A stretch of DNA of 64,000 bases from Fortiea sp. LEGE XX443 (GCF_015206815.1 NZ_JADEXZ010000008.1:49853-113852); one strand, 5' to 3'. Shown: positions 17,990 through 27,524, counted from the first letter of the stretch. The notes: generated from the letters alone by a model not told the origin. Numbers and translations are program-made.

Positions 17990-18028
17990 CTTTAGCTGTA
18001 TACTATGTATTATAGTATACAGCTAAAG
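17990..18028. repeat. Perfect 16-bp inverted repeat ahead of the 154-aa/Z1 pair
   Basis: Arms CTTTAGCTGTATACTA (17990-18005) and its exact complement (18013-18028) flank a 7-base loop, TGTATTA. The right arm ends 11 bases before the ATG at 18040. It could be an operator, a 5' RNA hairpin that hides the ribosome site, or an insertion scar. Confidence 0.75.
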
Positions 18029-18039
18029 CCAATAGTTCC

Positions 18040-18504
18040 ATGAGCATTAATGATCTAGAATTTTTGCACGGTGCAGCTTTTCTCCGACTCCTTAAAGGAA
18101 CGTCTCATGTATCTATAAGTTATTTATCTTGCATTCATCCGTCTCTTTATCTCACTGAAAGTAAAAATAAACAATCCGCCATTTTATTTAAAATATCAAA
18201 AAAGCCCAATTCTTCTTGGTCATTTAGCTTCAGTTCACAGGAAGAATTTGCGCTGATAAGTTTTCAAAAAAGTTATCCTGATGTCAAACTTTTTATCGCA
18301 TTAATTTGTCATCGGGATGGTATTTGTTGTCTATCAGAAGAACAATTATGGACAATTCTTGATCAGAATGAAGGTTTAGCAAATCAGCGTATTTCTGTAA
18401 AAAGAGAACTAAGAGGGAGTTATTATGTTAAAGGTACTGGGAGAGTGCCTTTAGAGCGAACAATCCCTCAAAATAATTGGCCGGATGCAATTTTATCAGC
18501 ATGA
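18040..18504 (+). CDS. Unknown 154-aa protein coupled to a Z1-type ATPase
   Basis: No recognised domain. Mixed alpha/beta composition: strands around SAILFKISK, SWSFSFSS, and KLFIALICHRDGICCL, then a basic stretch ISVKRELRGSYYVKGTGR and a tail PQNNWPDAILS. It has no membrane segment or signal peptide. The next gene starts 8 bp later, so the two are almost certainly co-translated. The pair has low GC, no HIP1 octamer and an unusual hairpin in front, which suggests recent acquisition. A small nuclease or adaptor for the ATPase is a reasonable guess but nothing in the sequence proves it. Confidence 0.65.
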   Translation: MSINDLEFLHGAAFLRLLKGTSHVSISYLSCIHPSLYLTESKNKQSAILFKISKKPNSSWSFSFSSQEEFALISFQKSYPDVKLFIALICHRDGICCLSEEQLWTILDQNEGLANQRISVKRELRGSYYVKGTGRVPLERTIPQNNWPDAILSA

Positions 18505-18512
18505 AATAATTT

Positions 18513-20687
18513 ATGACGAATACTCCTATCGAAAATAATGGCGACTGCATTAATAGATTAATTAAGAGATTAGAGAAACAAATCGGACAAAAAGAAGCTA
18601 ATCAACTTAAAGAAACCGCTATTGAAGTTGTTCAAAACTGTGTCAATGTTTATTCAGAAAATTTTGGTGCTGGTGATGTTGGAAAAAATAGCACAGGGTT
18701 AGTCAAGCAACTTTATAAAGGACAAGACCCTATTCCAAATGGTACAACCGGACTCATTTATGGTCGAGTTCAAAGTGGTAAGACAAACACAACCATTGCA
18801 ACTTTAGCACTGGCTCATGAAAATAATTTTCGTTGTTTTATCATCTTAACATCTGATAATACTTGGTTAGGGAAACAAACGGCTGATCGATTTAACAATC
18901 AAATTAAAGGCCCTGCTTTTTTTGATTGGGAAGCATGGAAAAAAGACCCCGATGGTTTTGCAGAAACTAAAGTTATACCTTATATCAAAGATAGAGGTAT
19001 TGTATTAGTCTCTACAAAAAATGTTCATCACTTGGAGAATTTATTGAAGGTTTTAAAAAAAGCTAAAGTCAAATATGTCCCCACACTGATTTTTGATGAT
19101 GAAGCAGATAATGCTAGTTTAAATACGAATGAATCTAAACAAGCTAGACAAGGTAAAGATACGATTTCAGATAGTGCGATTTTTGAAAAAATAGGTGGAA
19201 TTCGTCAAGAAGTTTCTAATCATATTTATATTCAAATCACTGCAACTCCCCAGAGTTTATTATTACAAAAGCTCTCTCATCCTTGTAAACCAAAATTTTG
19301 TGCAGCACTACCAAAGCCAGGAGTTAGTTATATGGGAGGAGAGTTATTTTTCACAGAGCAAAGTAACTACTCTTGTATTGTAGATGCTGAAGAAATTAAC
19401 CTATTGAAGAAACAAAAAGGTTCAATTAATCCTGGTAATCAATGGATAATTCCTGAAGGATTAAGACTTGCATTGTGTTGCTTCTTTCTAGGTTCAACTT
19501 ACAAAATGTTATCTTCGGATCAAGAAGATGCAAAGTATTCCTTTCTTGCTCATATTTGTTATAAACAAGATATACATAGTGTTTTAGAAAAAGTTATTGG
19601 TCAGTTTGTGATTAATTTAGATAAAGCAATCAGAGAAAAAAGTTCTGAGACAGAAAATAAACAAGCTAGAAAATGGTTAGAACAAGCTTATGAAGAGTTA
19701 AATAAAACTGCCAATAACTTACCTACACTAGATGAATTAATAGATGAGTTAAAAAGCCAAATTGGTAGTGTAATTACACCTAAAATAATTAATGCAAATA
19801 ATCCTGACAAACAACCTAATTATAATCCAGGTATGAATATACTAATAGGAGGTAATAGATTGGGTCGGGGAGTTACAATTGACGGTTTAATGGTAACTTA
19901 TTATGGGCGTGATCCAAAACAGAAAATGATAGATACGGTTCATCAACACGCTCGAATGTATGGTTATCGTCCACAACTGAAAGATGTTACCCGTCTTTTT
20001 TTACCTGAACATATACTAAAATCTTTTCGCTCTATTCACGAAGCGGATGAAGCAATGCGTCAAGCAATAGGAGATGACATTCATAATATTCAACTTCAAC
20101 CTGTATGGATAGGAGGAAATTTAAAACCAACCCGCTCTAATGTTTTAGATCCATCAGTCATTGATGTATTAGTCCCAGGTTCGTTAGTTTTTCCTCAAAA
20201 TCCAGCTTATAAAAAAGAAGAAATTGAGCAAAATTTTGGAGAGATTGAAAAGCTTTTAATTAATTATCAAGATAATGATCTATATGATGAAGTAGATATA
20301 GATTTTATTATTAAAATACTCGGTTATACGAAAAGTTATTATGTACCTTCAGAAAAATGGGAAGATAAGCGTATAATCAAAGGCTTAACAGACATGAAAT
20401 CGAAAGGTATGACAAAAGGCCGTTTAAATGTTCGCAGAGGTGAAAGAAATCATAACCAAGGATTAGATATGGCCAGAAAAGAACCTTTTCAATGGATGTT
20501 TGGCTTCGGTTCAGGTAGGTGGTCAATAAAAGCTCAACAAGAATATACTGATATTCCAACATTAATTATTTGTTATCAAAAAGGAGATAAAAATAAGGGA
20601 TGGGGTGGACATCCCATCTATCTACCCATGTTAGTTTTGCCTAAACAAAAATTTGTTTTAATGTTTAATTATGCTGAAGATGAGTAA
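18513..20687 (+). CDS. Z1-type P-loop helicase-like ATPase
   Basis: A 724-aa superfamily 2-like ATPase with the Z1 domain. Motifs in order: Walker A GRVQSGKT (84-91), Walker B FDDEAD (194-199), ITATPQS (242-248, motif III), GGNRLGRGVTIDG (about 447-459, motif V-like), and HQHARMYGYR (about 478-487, motif VI-like). All core motifs look intact. Known Z1 proteins occur in prokaryotic defence islands, often with MutL-like ATPases, restriction-type nucleases or AIPR proteins. None of those, and no methylase, is found here; the only partner is the 154-aa protein. Codon use is AT-rich and the region lacks HIP1 sites, unlike its neighbours. Confidence 0.85.
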   Translation: MTNTPIENNGDCINRLIKRLEKQIGQKEANQLKETAIEVVQNCVNVYSENFGAGDVGKNSTGLVKQLYKGQDPIPNGTTGLIYGRVQSGKTNTTIATLALAHENNFRCFIILTSDNTWLGKQTADRFNNQIKGPAFFDWEAWKKDPDGFAETKVIPYIKDRGIVLVSTKNVHHLENLLKVLKKAKVKYVPTLIFDDEADNASLNTNESKQARQGKDTISDSAIFEKIGGIRQEVSNHIYIQITATPQSLLLQKLSHPCKPKFCAALPKPGVSYMGGELFFTEQSNYSCIVDAEEINLLKKQKGSINPGNQWIIPEGLRLALCCFFLGSTYKMLSSDQEDAKYSFLAHICYKQDIHSVLEKVIGQFVINLDKAIREKSSETENKQARKWLEQAYEELNKTANNLPTLDELIDELKSQIGSVITPKIINANNPDKQPNYNPGMNILIGGNRLGRGVTIDGLMVTYYGRDPKQKMIDTVHQHARMYGYRPQLKDVTRLFLPEHILKSFRSIHEADEAMRQAIGDDIHNIQLQPVWIGGNLKPTRSNVLDPSVIDVLVPGSLVFPQNPAYKKEEIEQNFGEIEKLLINYQDNDLYDEVDIDFIIKILGYTKSYYVPSEKWEDKRIIKGLTDMKSKGMTKGRLNVRRGERNHNQGLDMARKEPFQWMFGFGSGRWSIKAQQEYTDIPTLIICYQKGDKNKGWGGHPIYLPMLVLPKQKFVLMFNYAEDE

Positions 20688-20936
20688 TGTCTGAAAGTGC
20701 CATTCTAATTTCAACGAAAAATTCAGGTGAAAATTTTTAGAAGGTAAGCTTGGTTAATTAGCGATTGGATACGCTACTCGTAAATTTAAATTTATGTTCT
20801 TCTCGCGCCATAGAACAGAGGCTAATTCAGACGGATGAGGTTAATGTGAATGAGCAGGTAATCGCGTGATAAAAGAGAGATATCGCCAAGAGCAATTAGC
20901 TGTAAGCTGTTGTAGTGCGTGTTTCACTATATTACT

Positions 20937-22172
20937 ATGGCAACGATTAACGACAACTACCTGAAGCTGAAAGCTGGTTATCTGTTCCCGGAAATTGCGC
21001 GGCGGGTAAACGCTTTCGCCGAAGCTAACCCTGATGCCAAAATTATTCGGTTGGGAATCGGCGACGTTACCGAACCTTTACCAGAAGCTTGTCGCACAGC
21101 GATGATTAAAGCTGTGGAAGAAATGGGCGATCGCGCAACTTTTAAAGGCTATGGGCCAGAACAAGGCTATGCTTGGTTAAGGGAAAAAATTGCAGCCCAA
21201 GACTTTCAAGCACGGGGAGCAGAAGTAGATGCTGATGAAATCTTTATCTCCGATGGTTCCAAGTGCGACACAGGTAACATTCTCGATATCTTTGGTAACA
21301 ACAACGTCATTGCTGTCACCGATCCTGTGTATCCTGTATATGTAGACACAAATGTTATGGCAGGACACACAGGTTCAGCCAACGATAAAGGCGAATTTGA
21401 AGGCTTAGTATATCTGCCAGTTACCGCAGAAAATAATTTTACAGCGGAAATTCCTAGGCAAAAAGTTGACTTAATTTATCTGTGTTTTCCCAATAACCCC
21501 ACGGGTGCAACTGCAACCAAAGAACATCTCAAAGCATGGGTAGACTACGCCAAAGCCAACGGCTCAATTATTTTCTTTGATGCAGCCTACGAAGCGTATA
21601 TTACCGATTCTTCCTTACCTCATTCCATTTACGAAATTGCAGGTGCAAGAGATTGCGCGATCGAATTTCGTTCCTTCTCCAAGAATGCAGGCTTTACCGG
21701 AACTCGTTGCGCCTTAACCGTCGTACCCAAAACCTTGAAAGCCAAAGCCGCCGACGGTTCCGACGTAGAACTGTGGAAGTTGTGGAACCGCCGCCAGTCC
21801 ACCAAGTTCAACGGTGTATCTTACATCGTCCAACGAGGTGCGGAAGCAGTTTACTCTGAAAATGGACAAGCACAAATTAAGGCATTGGTCAATTTCTATT
21901 TAGAAAATGCCACAATCATTCGGGAAAAACTGACAGCCGCTGGACTAGCAGTCTATGGTGGTGTAAATGCGCCTTACGTTTGGGTGAAAACACCTAATGG
22001 CCTTTCCAGTTGGGATTTCTTCGATAAATTACTGCATACTTGCAATGTTGTCGGTACACCTGGTTCTGGCTTTGGGGCTGCGGGTGAAGGTTACTTCCGC
22101 ATTTCTGCATTCAACAGCCGTGAGAATGTAGAGGAAGCGATGAAGCGAATTACAGAGAAGTTTAAGGTGTAA
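20937..22172 (+). CDS. dapL: LL-diaminopimelate aminotransferase
   Basis: A PLP enzyme that converts tetrahydrodipicolinate directly to LL-diaminopimelate for lysine and peptidoglycan, the route used by cyanobacteria and plants. From ATG at 20937 the product is 411 aa, the standard length; the GTG at 20919 would add six residues. Signatures are [56 protein letters not shown], and the PLP-lysine region [14 protein letters not shown]. It stands alone and ends at a hairpin shared with the convergent histidine kinase gene. Confidence 0.96.
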   Translation: MATINDNYLKLKAGYLFPEIARRVNAFAEANPDAKIIRLGIGDVTEPLPEACRTAMIKAVEEMGDRATFKGYGPEQGYAWLREKIAAQDFQARGAEVDADEIFISDGSKCDTGNILDIFGNNNVIAVTDPVYPVYVDTNVMAGHTGSANDKGEFEGLVYLPVTAENNFTAEIPRQKVDLIYLCFPNNPTGATATKEHLKAWVDYAKANGSIIFFDAAYEAYITDSSLPHSIYEIAGARDCAIEFRSFSKNAGFTGTRCALTVVPKTLKAKAADGSDVELWKLWNRRQSTKFNGVSYIVQRGAEAVYSENGQAQIKALVNFYLENATIIREKLTAAGLAVYGGVNAPYVWVKTPNGLSSWDFFDKLLHTCNVVGTPGSGFGAAGEGYFRISAFNSRENVEEAMKRITEKFKV

Positions 22173-22177
22173 AAGTT

Positions 22178-22200
22178 TGAGGTGAGCATTACTCACCTCA
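22178..22200. terminator. Hairpin between convergent dapL and sensor kinase
   Basis: A perfect 9-bp stem, TGAGGTGAG with CTCACCTCA and a 5-base loop, lies 6 bp after the dapL stop. The downstream T-run is weak (TGTTTC). Confidence 0.55.
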
Positions 22201-22216
22201 TGTTTCTACCTGACTG

Positions 22217-23569
22217 TTATTGATGTGAGCGGACATCGAAAGGTAACTTAACAGTAAAAGTGCTACCTTTACCAAATTTACTCTGCACATCTATACTGCC
22301 GTGGTGTGCATGGATAATTGCTTGAGCGATCGCTAGTCCTAATCCAGAACCACCAGTGCTACGGGAGCGATCGCTATTCACTCGATAGAAGCGGTCAAAA
22401 ATCTGAGTCAGATCCGGCTGCGGAATCCCAATGCCTGTATCTTGAACCTGAATCACAGCATAATGGTCACTGCGGTCTAAGCAAACGGTGATCTTTCCGC
22501 CTTTTGGAGTATATTGAATTGCATTGATAATTAAGTTAGAAAACAAGCGATAAAGTTGATCTGCATTACCAATAACATCCAAAGAAGTTGACATCCGTAC
22601 TGAAGATGTCAATGTTACACCTTGAGCGATCGCCAATGCTGCAAATTCCTCTATTAAATCGTTAATGATATCATCCAAGCAGCAAATGTCTCGTTGCATT
22701 GGTACTGATTGACGATCCAGGCGAGTCAGCAGTAATAAATCTGTTACCAGAGTTGTGAGTCGCTGATTCTGACGCTGGAGAGTTTGCAGAATATCCCGCG
22801 CCTCTATTTCTTCTATTTGAGGCATCAAAAGGGCTGATTCTACTGTTGCTTGTGTTGCGGCTAGAGGTGTCCGTAATTCGTGTGCAGCATCTGCTGTAAA
22901 TTGTTGAATTTGTCTATATGATCGATAAATCGGCTGCATTGCTAATCGTGCTAACCACCAACTAGCAACACCAACCAGAATCATGATTATTGGTAATCCC
23001 AATCCTAAAGTGAGTTTCACAGCCACAAGATAACTCTTGAAGTCTGCAAGACTTCGACCTACTTGAATGTAACCCCAATCACGATTTTCTTGAGTGTGCA
23101 GAACAAAAGAAATCTGATGGTAGAGATGTCCTTTGCTATCTTTTAGAGTTTGCCAAAGTTCCTTATTAAAAAACTGAGACAATCCTTGGGGATAATTTCC
23201 GGCGATCGCAATCAAGCGTCCTGAATTATCAAAAAAACGCACATAATAATTACCTTGATTGATTGCGCTTAAAATATGACGTTTAGAACTTAACTCCTCT
23301 TGAATACACCTTTTATCAACCACACAAATATTAGGTAAAAGCTGTTGTATAACTGGTTCTAATTCACCAGGTTGCTGTAATTTCAGTTCAATACTGTCGT
23401 GTAATGTTCCGGCAACAGATTCCAATTCTCGATCTAATGTCATCCAATGAGCATGAGAAATTGCTCTATAAATACCGAATCCACAGAGGCTTAAAATCAA
23501 AGCCATGACGAGCGCATACCACAGCGCCAAACGCAAGCGGGTTTGCTGAAACAGTTTATTTTGATTCAT
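22217..23569 (-). CDS. Sensor histidine kinase, RppB/NrsS-like
   Basis: A membrane sensor kinase of 450 aa. TM1 is at about 14-34. A periplasmic sensor domain of about 150 residues contains a Cys pair (NICVVDKRCIQE), and TM2 is at about 186-206. Then come HisKA with DAAHELRTPLAATQATVE (phospho-His), and an HATPase domain with NLIINAIQYTP, QVQDTGIGIP and GGSGLGLAIAQAI. It overlaps the response-regulator gene by 4 bp. The pair resembles cyanobacterial RppA/RppB (NrsR/NrsS), linked in Synechocystis to nickel and redox responses; the ligand here is unknown. Confidence 0.88.
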   Translation of the reverse strand: MNQNKLFQQTRLRLALWYALVMALILSLCGFGIYRAISHAHWMTLDRELESVAGTLHDSIELKLQQPGELEPVIQQLLPNICVVDKRCIQEELSSKRHILSAINQGNYYVRFFDNSGRLIAIAGNYPQGLSQFFNKELWQTLKDSKGHLYHQISFVLHTQENRDWGYIQVGRSLADFKSYLVAVKLTLGLGLPIIMILVGVASWWLARLAMQPIYRSYRQIQQFTADAAHELRTPLAATQATVESALLMPQIEEIEARDILQTLQRQNQRLTTLVTDLLLLTRLDRQSVPMQRDICCLDDIINDLIEEFAALAIAQGVTLTSSVRMSTSLDVIGNADQLYRLFSNLIINAIQYTPKGGKITVCLDRSDHYAVIQVQDTGIGIPQPDLTQIFDRFYRVNSDRSRSTGGSGLGLAIAQAIIHAHHGSIDVQSKFGKGSTFTVKLPFDVRSHQ

Positions 23570-24261
23570 GGCGTGAAATTGAAACGATATCCCATACCAT
23601 GCAAAGTTTCAATCATGTTCTTACAACCACTATTAGCTAGTTTACGACGCAGTAAACGCATTTGAGCAGCAACCACATTACTAACTGGTTCTGCACTCAC
23701 TTCCCAAAGCTGATTACGAATTTGCTCAGTGGTAACAATTTGGTTCGGGTGCTTCATAAAATACTCTAGTAGCTGAAATTCTTTATTAGTAAGAGGAATT
23801 TCCTGTTTATTTCCCGCAGTATTTTGACTAACAACCATATTGTTGCCGTAATCTAGAGTCAAGTTGCCAACAGTTAATTCCTGTGGCTGAAATTGAGGCG
23901 ATCGCCTCTGCAAAGCCCGCAATCTAGCCAGTAATTCCGCCATCCCAAATGGCTTTACCAAGTAGTCATCAGCACCTGCATCTAGTCCAGCAACTTTATC
24001 TTCCATTCGATCTTTTGCTGTCAGCATCAATATAGGCAGAGGGCTTTTGTAAGAACGTAGTATTTTGCACAACTCTAAACCTGACATTCCCGGTAGCATC
24101 CAATCAAAAATAGCTAACGTGTATTGTGTCCACTTATTTTCTAAATATGCCCACGCATCAGTACCATCCATTACCCAATCAACCAAGTACTTCTGCTGTG
24201 TAAGAGTTCGTTTAATAGCAGCACCCAAATCTGGTTCATCTTCGACTAGTAGCACTCTCAT
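23566..24261 (-). CDS. OmpR-family response regulator, RppA/NrsR-like
   Basis: 231 aa. Receiver domain with acidic pocket (VEDEPD), phospho-Asp in AIFDWMLPGMSG (about residue 53) and LVKPFG (Lys). The C-terminal winged helix is of OmpR type (about 130-229, PLTNKEFQLLEYFMKHPNQ, ending HGMGYRFNF). It is transcribed first, with the kinase overlapping by 4 bp. Across the 246-bp divergent spacer is the SbnA-like/exporter operon, and TTTCAT direct repeats with 11-bp spacing occur there. Regulation of that operon by this protein is inference. Confidence 0.9.
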   Translation of the reverse strand: MRVLLVEDEPDLGAAIKRTLTQQKYLVDWVMDGTDAWAYLENKWTQYTLAIFDWMLPGMSGLELCKILRSYKSPLPILMLTAKDRMEDKVAGLDAGADDYLVKPFGMAELLARLRALQRRSPQFQPQELTVGNLTLDYGNNMVVSQNTAGNKQEIPLTNKEFQLLEYFMKHPNQIVTTEQIRNQLWEVSAEPVSNVVAAQMRLLRRKLANSGCKNMIETLHGMGYRFNFTP

Positions 24262-24425
24262 AAGCTAAAATACCTCTCATTTACATATCAAAATTTTATC
24301 AATCTCTTGTGGGCTAGTATCTTCTTCGCCCTACGGATTGTAACTTAAATACCGATTAATTTAGACTTCATCTGTCAACAGTAAGTTGTTATTTTTTGGG
24401 GAAATATTTAAGACAAGAACTGAAA

Positions 24426-24448
24426 TTTCATCTTGATTTCATATTCAT
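24426..24448. promoter_or_regulatory. Possible OmpR-type direct-repeat operator
   Basis: TTTCAT at 24426 and 24437 is spaced by 11 bp, the spacing preferred by PhoB/OmpR-class dimers. A third ATTCAT begins at 24443. The repeats lie 60-80 bp before the SbnA-like gene in the spacer it shares with the response regulator. Confidence 0.4.
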
Positions 24449-24507
24449 CCTTCACCATAGAAATATCGGGTCTATTTATAGTGGAATATTCCTCATTTTT
24501 CTAGATA

Positions 24508-25611
24508 TTGAATATGAATTATCTTCCCAAGTCTTTATCTTTCGATAACTTTTATAGTTCACAATGTAATAATCGTAATAGATACAAAAAAATTGCATCT
24601 GTCGATGTTACTCAGGCACTAGGAAATGTGCCGATTGTCAGGATTGGAAACATCTCCCGTGTATGCCTTGAATCAGAGTGTTTATTGAAGCTTGAAAGTT
24701 GTAATCCCGGAGGATCAATTAAGGAGAAAAATGCAGTCTATTTGGTTACACGTGCGGAGAAAGAGGGGCTACTTGTACCTGGTGGTACGATTATCGAGTC
24801 AAGCTCAGGAAATTTCGGCGTTGGGCTGGCGATGGTAGGGGCAGTCCGGGGGTATCGAGTTATGATTGTTGTCGATACCAAAACTGCTCCACCGTTTAGA
24901 CGGATGTTGAAAGCGTATGGTGCTGAACTTGTCGATGTACCGCTACATGAAGCAGACGAATCGGGATCTATGCAAAAGGCACGAATGAAACGGGCGAAAG
25001 AACTTGTAGCAACCATTCCTAATGCTTGGTATCCATGTCAGCACTTGAATCCTTGGAATACTGAGGCACATTCATACTACACTGCGCGGGAAATTGAAGC
25101 CCACTTTGCTGATGAACTTGATGCTGTGGTAGTTGGTGTGAGTACTGCGGGGCAAATCATGGGAATAGCTCATTATCTTAAACCGCGATTCCCGAAAATT
25201 CGTATTGTTGGCGTTGATGTGGTGGGTTCAGTGATTATGGGAACACCAGCAAAACCGTACAAGATGACGGGTATAGGGTTATCTTTCTTTCCACCGAATT
25301 TGGATCTCTCGCTGCTCGATCGCGCTTACATAGTACCCGAAGATTTGGCTTACTCGGTGTGTCACGCCCTGGCACGTCGTGAGGGATTGCTTCTGGGTGC
25401 GTCAACAGGAGCAATTGTAGCTGGTGGACTGCATCTGGCGCGTGAGCTTGGTGCTGGTGCGCGGATTTTGATGATCAATCCAGACCGAGGGGATAGATAT
25501 CTTGAGACAGTGTATGATTCCGATTGGCTTGATCGTCATGGATTCACCCTGAAACAAGACTCACATCTTGAGGATGCGATCGCTTCACTAAGTCCCGTGT
25601 ATTTTGAGTAG
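24508..25611 (+). CDS. SbnA-like PLP-dependent cysteine-synthase-family enzyme
   Basis: A 367-aa fold-type II PLP enzyme. The PLP-lysine is K72 in CNPGGSIKEKNAV. The substrate loop is SSSGNFGVGL (about 98-107), where CysK has a TSGNTG form. The phosphate-binding loop GVSTAGQIMGIA and the terminal GASTGAIVAGG are nearer to SbnA (N-(2-amino-2-carboxyethyl)-glutamate synthase) than to CysK or cystathionine synthase. VDVVGSVIMG also fits SbnA. It adjoins an exporter gene with overlapping stop/start. No SbnB-type dehydrogenase is present. A non-proteinogenic amino-acid product is a reasonable inference, not shown. Confidence 0.75.
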   Translation: MNMNYLPKSLSFDNFYSSQCNNRNRYKKIASVDVTQALGNVPIVRIGNISRVCLESECLLKLESCNPGGSIKEKNAVYLVTRAEKEGLLVPGGTIIESSSGNFGVGLAMVGAVRGYRVMIVVDTKTAPPFRRMLKAYGAELVDVPLHEADESGSMQKARMKRAKELVATIPNAWYPCQHLNPWNTEAHSYYTAREIEAHFADELDAVVVGVSTAGQIMGIAHYLKPRFPKIRIVGVDVVGSVIMGTPAKPYKMTGIGLSFFPPNLDLSLLDRAYIVPEDLAYSVCHALARREGLLLGASTGAIVAGGLHLARELGAGARILMINPDRGDRYLETVYDSDWLDRHGFTLKQDSHLEDAIASLSPVYFE

Positions 25612-26954
25612 TGCTGAAAAATATCATGAACACCTCACCCCAACAGAAACAAGAAAGTAATCAAATAAGTTCTGGGCGATCGCTACTAGCACTACTGACG
25701 CAGTTTATTCCACTTTCCCTGTCTGATGTGGCCATGACTCTGGGAGATCCGCTTCAGACATCTGCACTTAGTCGCCTACCCTTTCCCCAAGAGACATTAG
25801 CCGGAGTCGGGGTAGTTAAAGGAGTGGCTATATTTTTAGAAAGCCCGATCATCATGATTCTTCATGCCTCAACAGCACTGGGAGGCCAAGCCAAATCTCG
25901 ACGCGCACTTTGGCAGTTTACGATAATTGGGGGACTAGTTCTTAGTGGTATCTTTCTGTTACTCACCTGGGAACCTTTATATAACTGGTTACTGCTGGAT
26001 ATATTCGGCGTTAGCTCATCAATTGCCGCACGAGGCAGAACTACTTTTTTATTAATGTTTTTGTGGCCTTTCGTGATTGCTTGGCGGCGATTCTTTCAAG
26101 GGTTGCTAATTCGCGCCCACAAAAGCATAGCTGTAGGTTGGGCGAGTGTAGCGCGATTGACTTGGGTAATTGTGGCGCTGGCAGTGGGAGTAAGTTTGCG
26201 GTTAGATGGAGCAATGCTCGCAGGGATCACCATGATGGGAGCCATACTCATTGAGGCAGTATTGGTGACATGGTTTTGTTTGCGTCTTGGTGCGATCGCT
26301 ATTCTTAACCAACAAGTATATTCTGAGACTAAGAAACTGCCTCAAACCTTTGGTGGAGTCACCTTTTACTATCTTCCTTTAGCCTCAACAATGCTTGTGG
26401 TTTGGGGTGCAAGAGCCATACTCTTGAGTCTGATTGCTCGTTCATTCGATGGCAGTCTGGCACTTGCTGTCTGGCCTGCGGCCTGGGGACTTGTTCTTTC
26501 AGTCGCTAACGGTACACGCATGATTCAACAAGTGGTAATTTCTGTTTATGAAGAAACTTCCAAGCGAACACTTGCTGCTTTTGTAATTATTGTCGGGCTG
26601 AGTTTTACTTTAATACCGTTTTGGCTGGGGTATACAGAGCAAGGATTATTTTTACTGCGTCAATTTTTGGGGAATAATCCCCCTCTTGTGGAAGCAGCTC
26701 GTCCAGTTGTACAAATACTCTCATGTTTACCCCTGCTTTTGGCTCTGCAAAATACGTTTCAAGGGCTGCTTATTCACAAAGGCAAGAACTGGTTCATCAA
26801 CTTGGCAACACTGGTTGCGGCAATTTTTACTTTAGTTGTGTGTGGAAGTCTGATTTTTACCAGACATAGTGGAGCTACTTCAGCAGCATTTGGAATGCTT
26901 GCGGGTGTAATTAGTGAAGTGGTAGTACTTTTTCTCGCGCTACAACGTAAATAA
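25611..26954 (+). CDS. MATE/MviN-clan multidrug-type exporter
   Basis: A 447-aa polytopic protein with about twelve hydrophobic segments, a polar N-terminus and architecture like MATE or the related ANK/MviN-clan flippases. Conserved-looking stretches are FIPLSLSDVAMTLGDPLQ in TM1 and WPFVIAWRRFFQGLLIR. The GTG at 25611 overlaps the preceding TAG stop by one base; ATG at 25626 is an alternative start. Tight coupling to the SbnA-like gene suggests it exports that enzyme's product or a derivative. Confidence 0.7.
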   Translation: MLKNIMNTSPQQKQESNQISSGRSLLALLTQFIPLSLSDVAMTLGDPLQTSALSRLPFPQETLAGVGVVKGVAIFLESPIIMILHASTALGGQAKSRRALWQFTIIGGLVLSGIFLLLTWEPLYNWLLLDIFGVSSSIAARGRTTFLLMFLWPFVIAWRRFFQGLLIRAHKSIAVGWASVARLTWVIVALAVGVSLRLDGAMLAGITMMGAILIEAVLVTWFCLRLGAIAILNQQVYSETKKLPQTFGGVTFYYLPLASTMLVVWGARAILLSLIARSFDGSLALAVWPAAWGLVLSVANGTRMIQQVVISVYEETSKRTLAAFVIIVGLSFTLIPFWLGYTEQGLFLLRQFLGNNPPLVEAARPVVQILSCLPLLLALQNTFQGLLIHKGKNWFINLATLVAAIFTLVVCGSLIFTRHSGATSAAFGMLAGVISEVVVLFLALQRK

Positions 26955-27524
26955 TTGGATATATAGCAGGTGACAGGGAACAGGTGACACTTCGGCATGG
27001 TTCGACTGCGCTCACCAGCCGCTCAGTGACCGCATGTGACAGGGTTAAAAGTCTTTTAGTACATGAGTTTTATCATTGGCCGATGTCCTAACTGCCTTGG
27101 CTACTGCTATAACCCTGTTCTGTCACTCTCCGAAAACATTTGCTATTGCTGAATTCTAGAGCTTTTGCATAGCAAGCGATCGCACGATTATTTTCTAATC
27201 ACAAATACAAGACCCATTTTTTTCTAATAGGATAGCTTGTATTGATTGCCTCATAAGACTTCTAGCAATTGCCCTCCCGGAAAGTGACAAAAGCGGGATA
27301 ACCTTGGTTTGTCATTTGGGCGGCAGCACAATAATGTGTAAACGCTAAAACCAAGACACACAGAAAATAGTACAGCCTTCCCTTGAATTTTGCTGTAATT
27401 GTAGGAATAAGCTAGTCGTCATTTAAATTGCACAATTTTCATAATAGTAAAAGCTGCAAACCCTCTCCCTTGCTCCCTGCCCCCTTGCGGTCTTAATGTG
27501 CTTTCTTATATGCTTAACAGCTTA
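26955..27524. other. Repeat-rich intergenic region
   Basis: 570 bp without a gene. About 26972-27050 is a Nostoc-type mosaic repeat containing GTGACAGGG twice and TTCGGCATGGTTCGACTGCG. 27411-27501 is a 91-bp dispersed repeat that recurs near 62 kb. The middle holds no recognised signal. Confidence 0.5.
27411..27501. repeat. 91-bp dispersed repeat, copy 1
   Basis: Shares 81 of 91 bases, without gaps, with 61940-62030. Both contain AAAGCTGCAAACCCTCTCCC and TTGCTCCCTGCCCCC. The block begins GCTA(G/A)TCGTCATTTAAATTG and ends AATGTGC. Confidence 0.8.

Noticed and set aside
17835..18026. 63-codon frame after xisI
   Set aside because: Runs through both hairpins and the xisI end, with no ribosome site or codon bias.
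17106..20687. Complete integrative element carrying xisHI and Z1
   Set aside because: No integrase, attachment-site duplication or tRNA boundary was found; only composition and HIP1 absence suggest transfer.
18513..20687. Full restriction-modification system
   Set aside because: No methylase, MutL-like or recognisable nuclease gene accompanies the Z1 ATPase.
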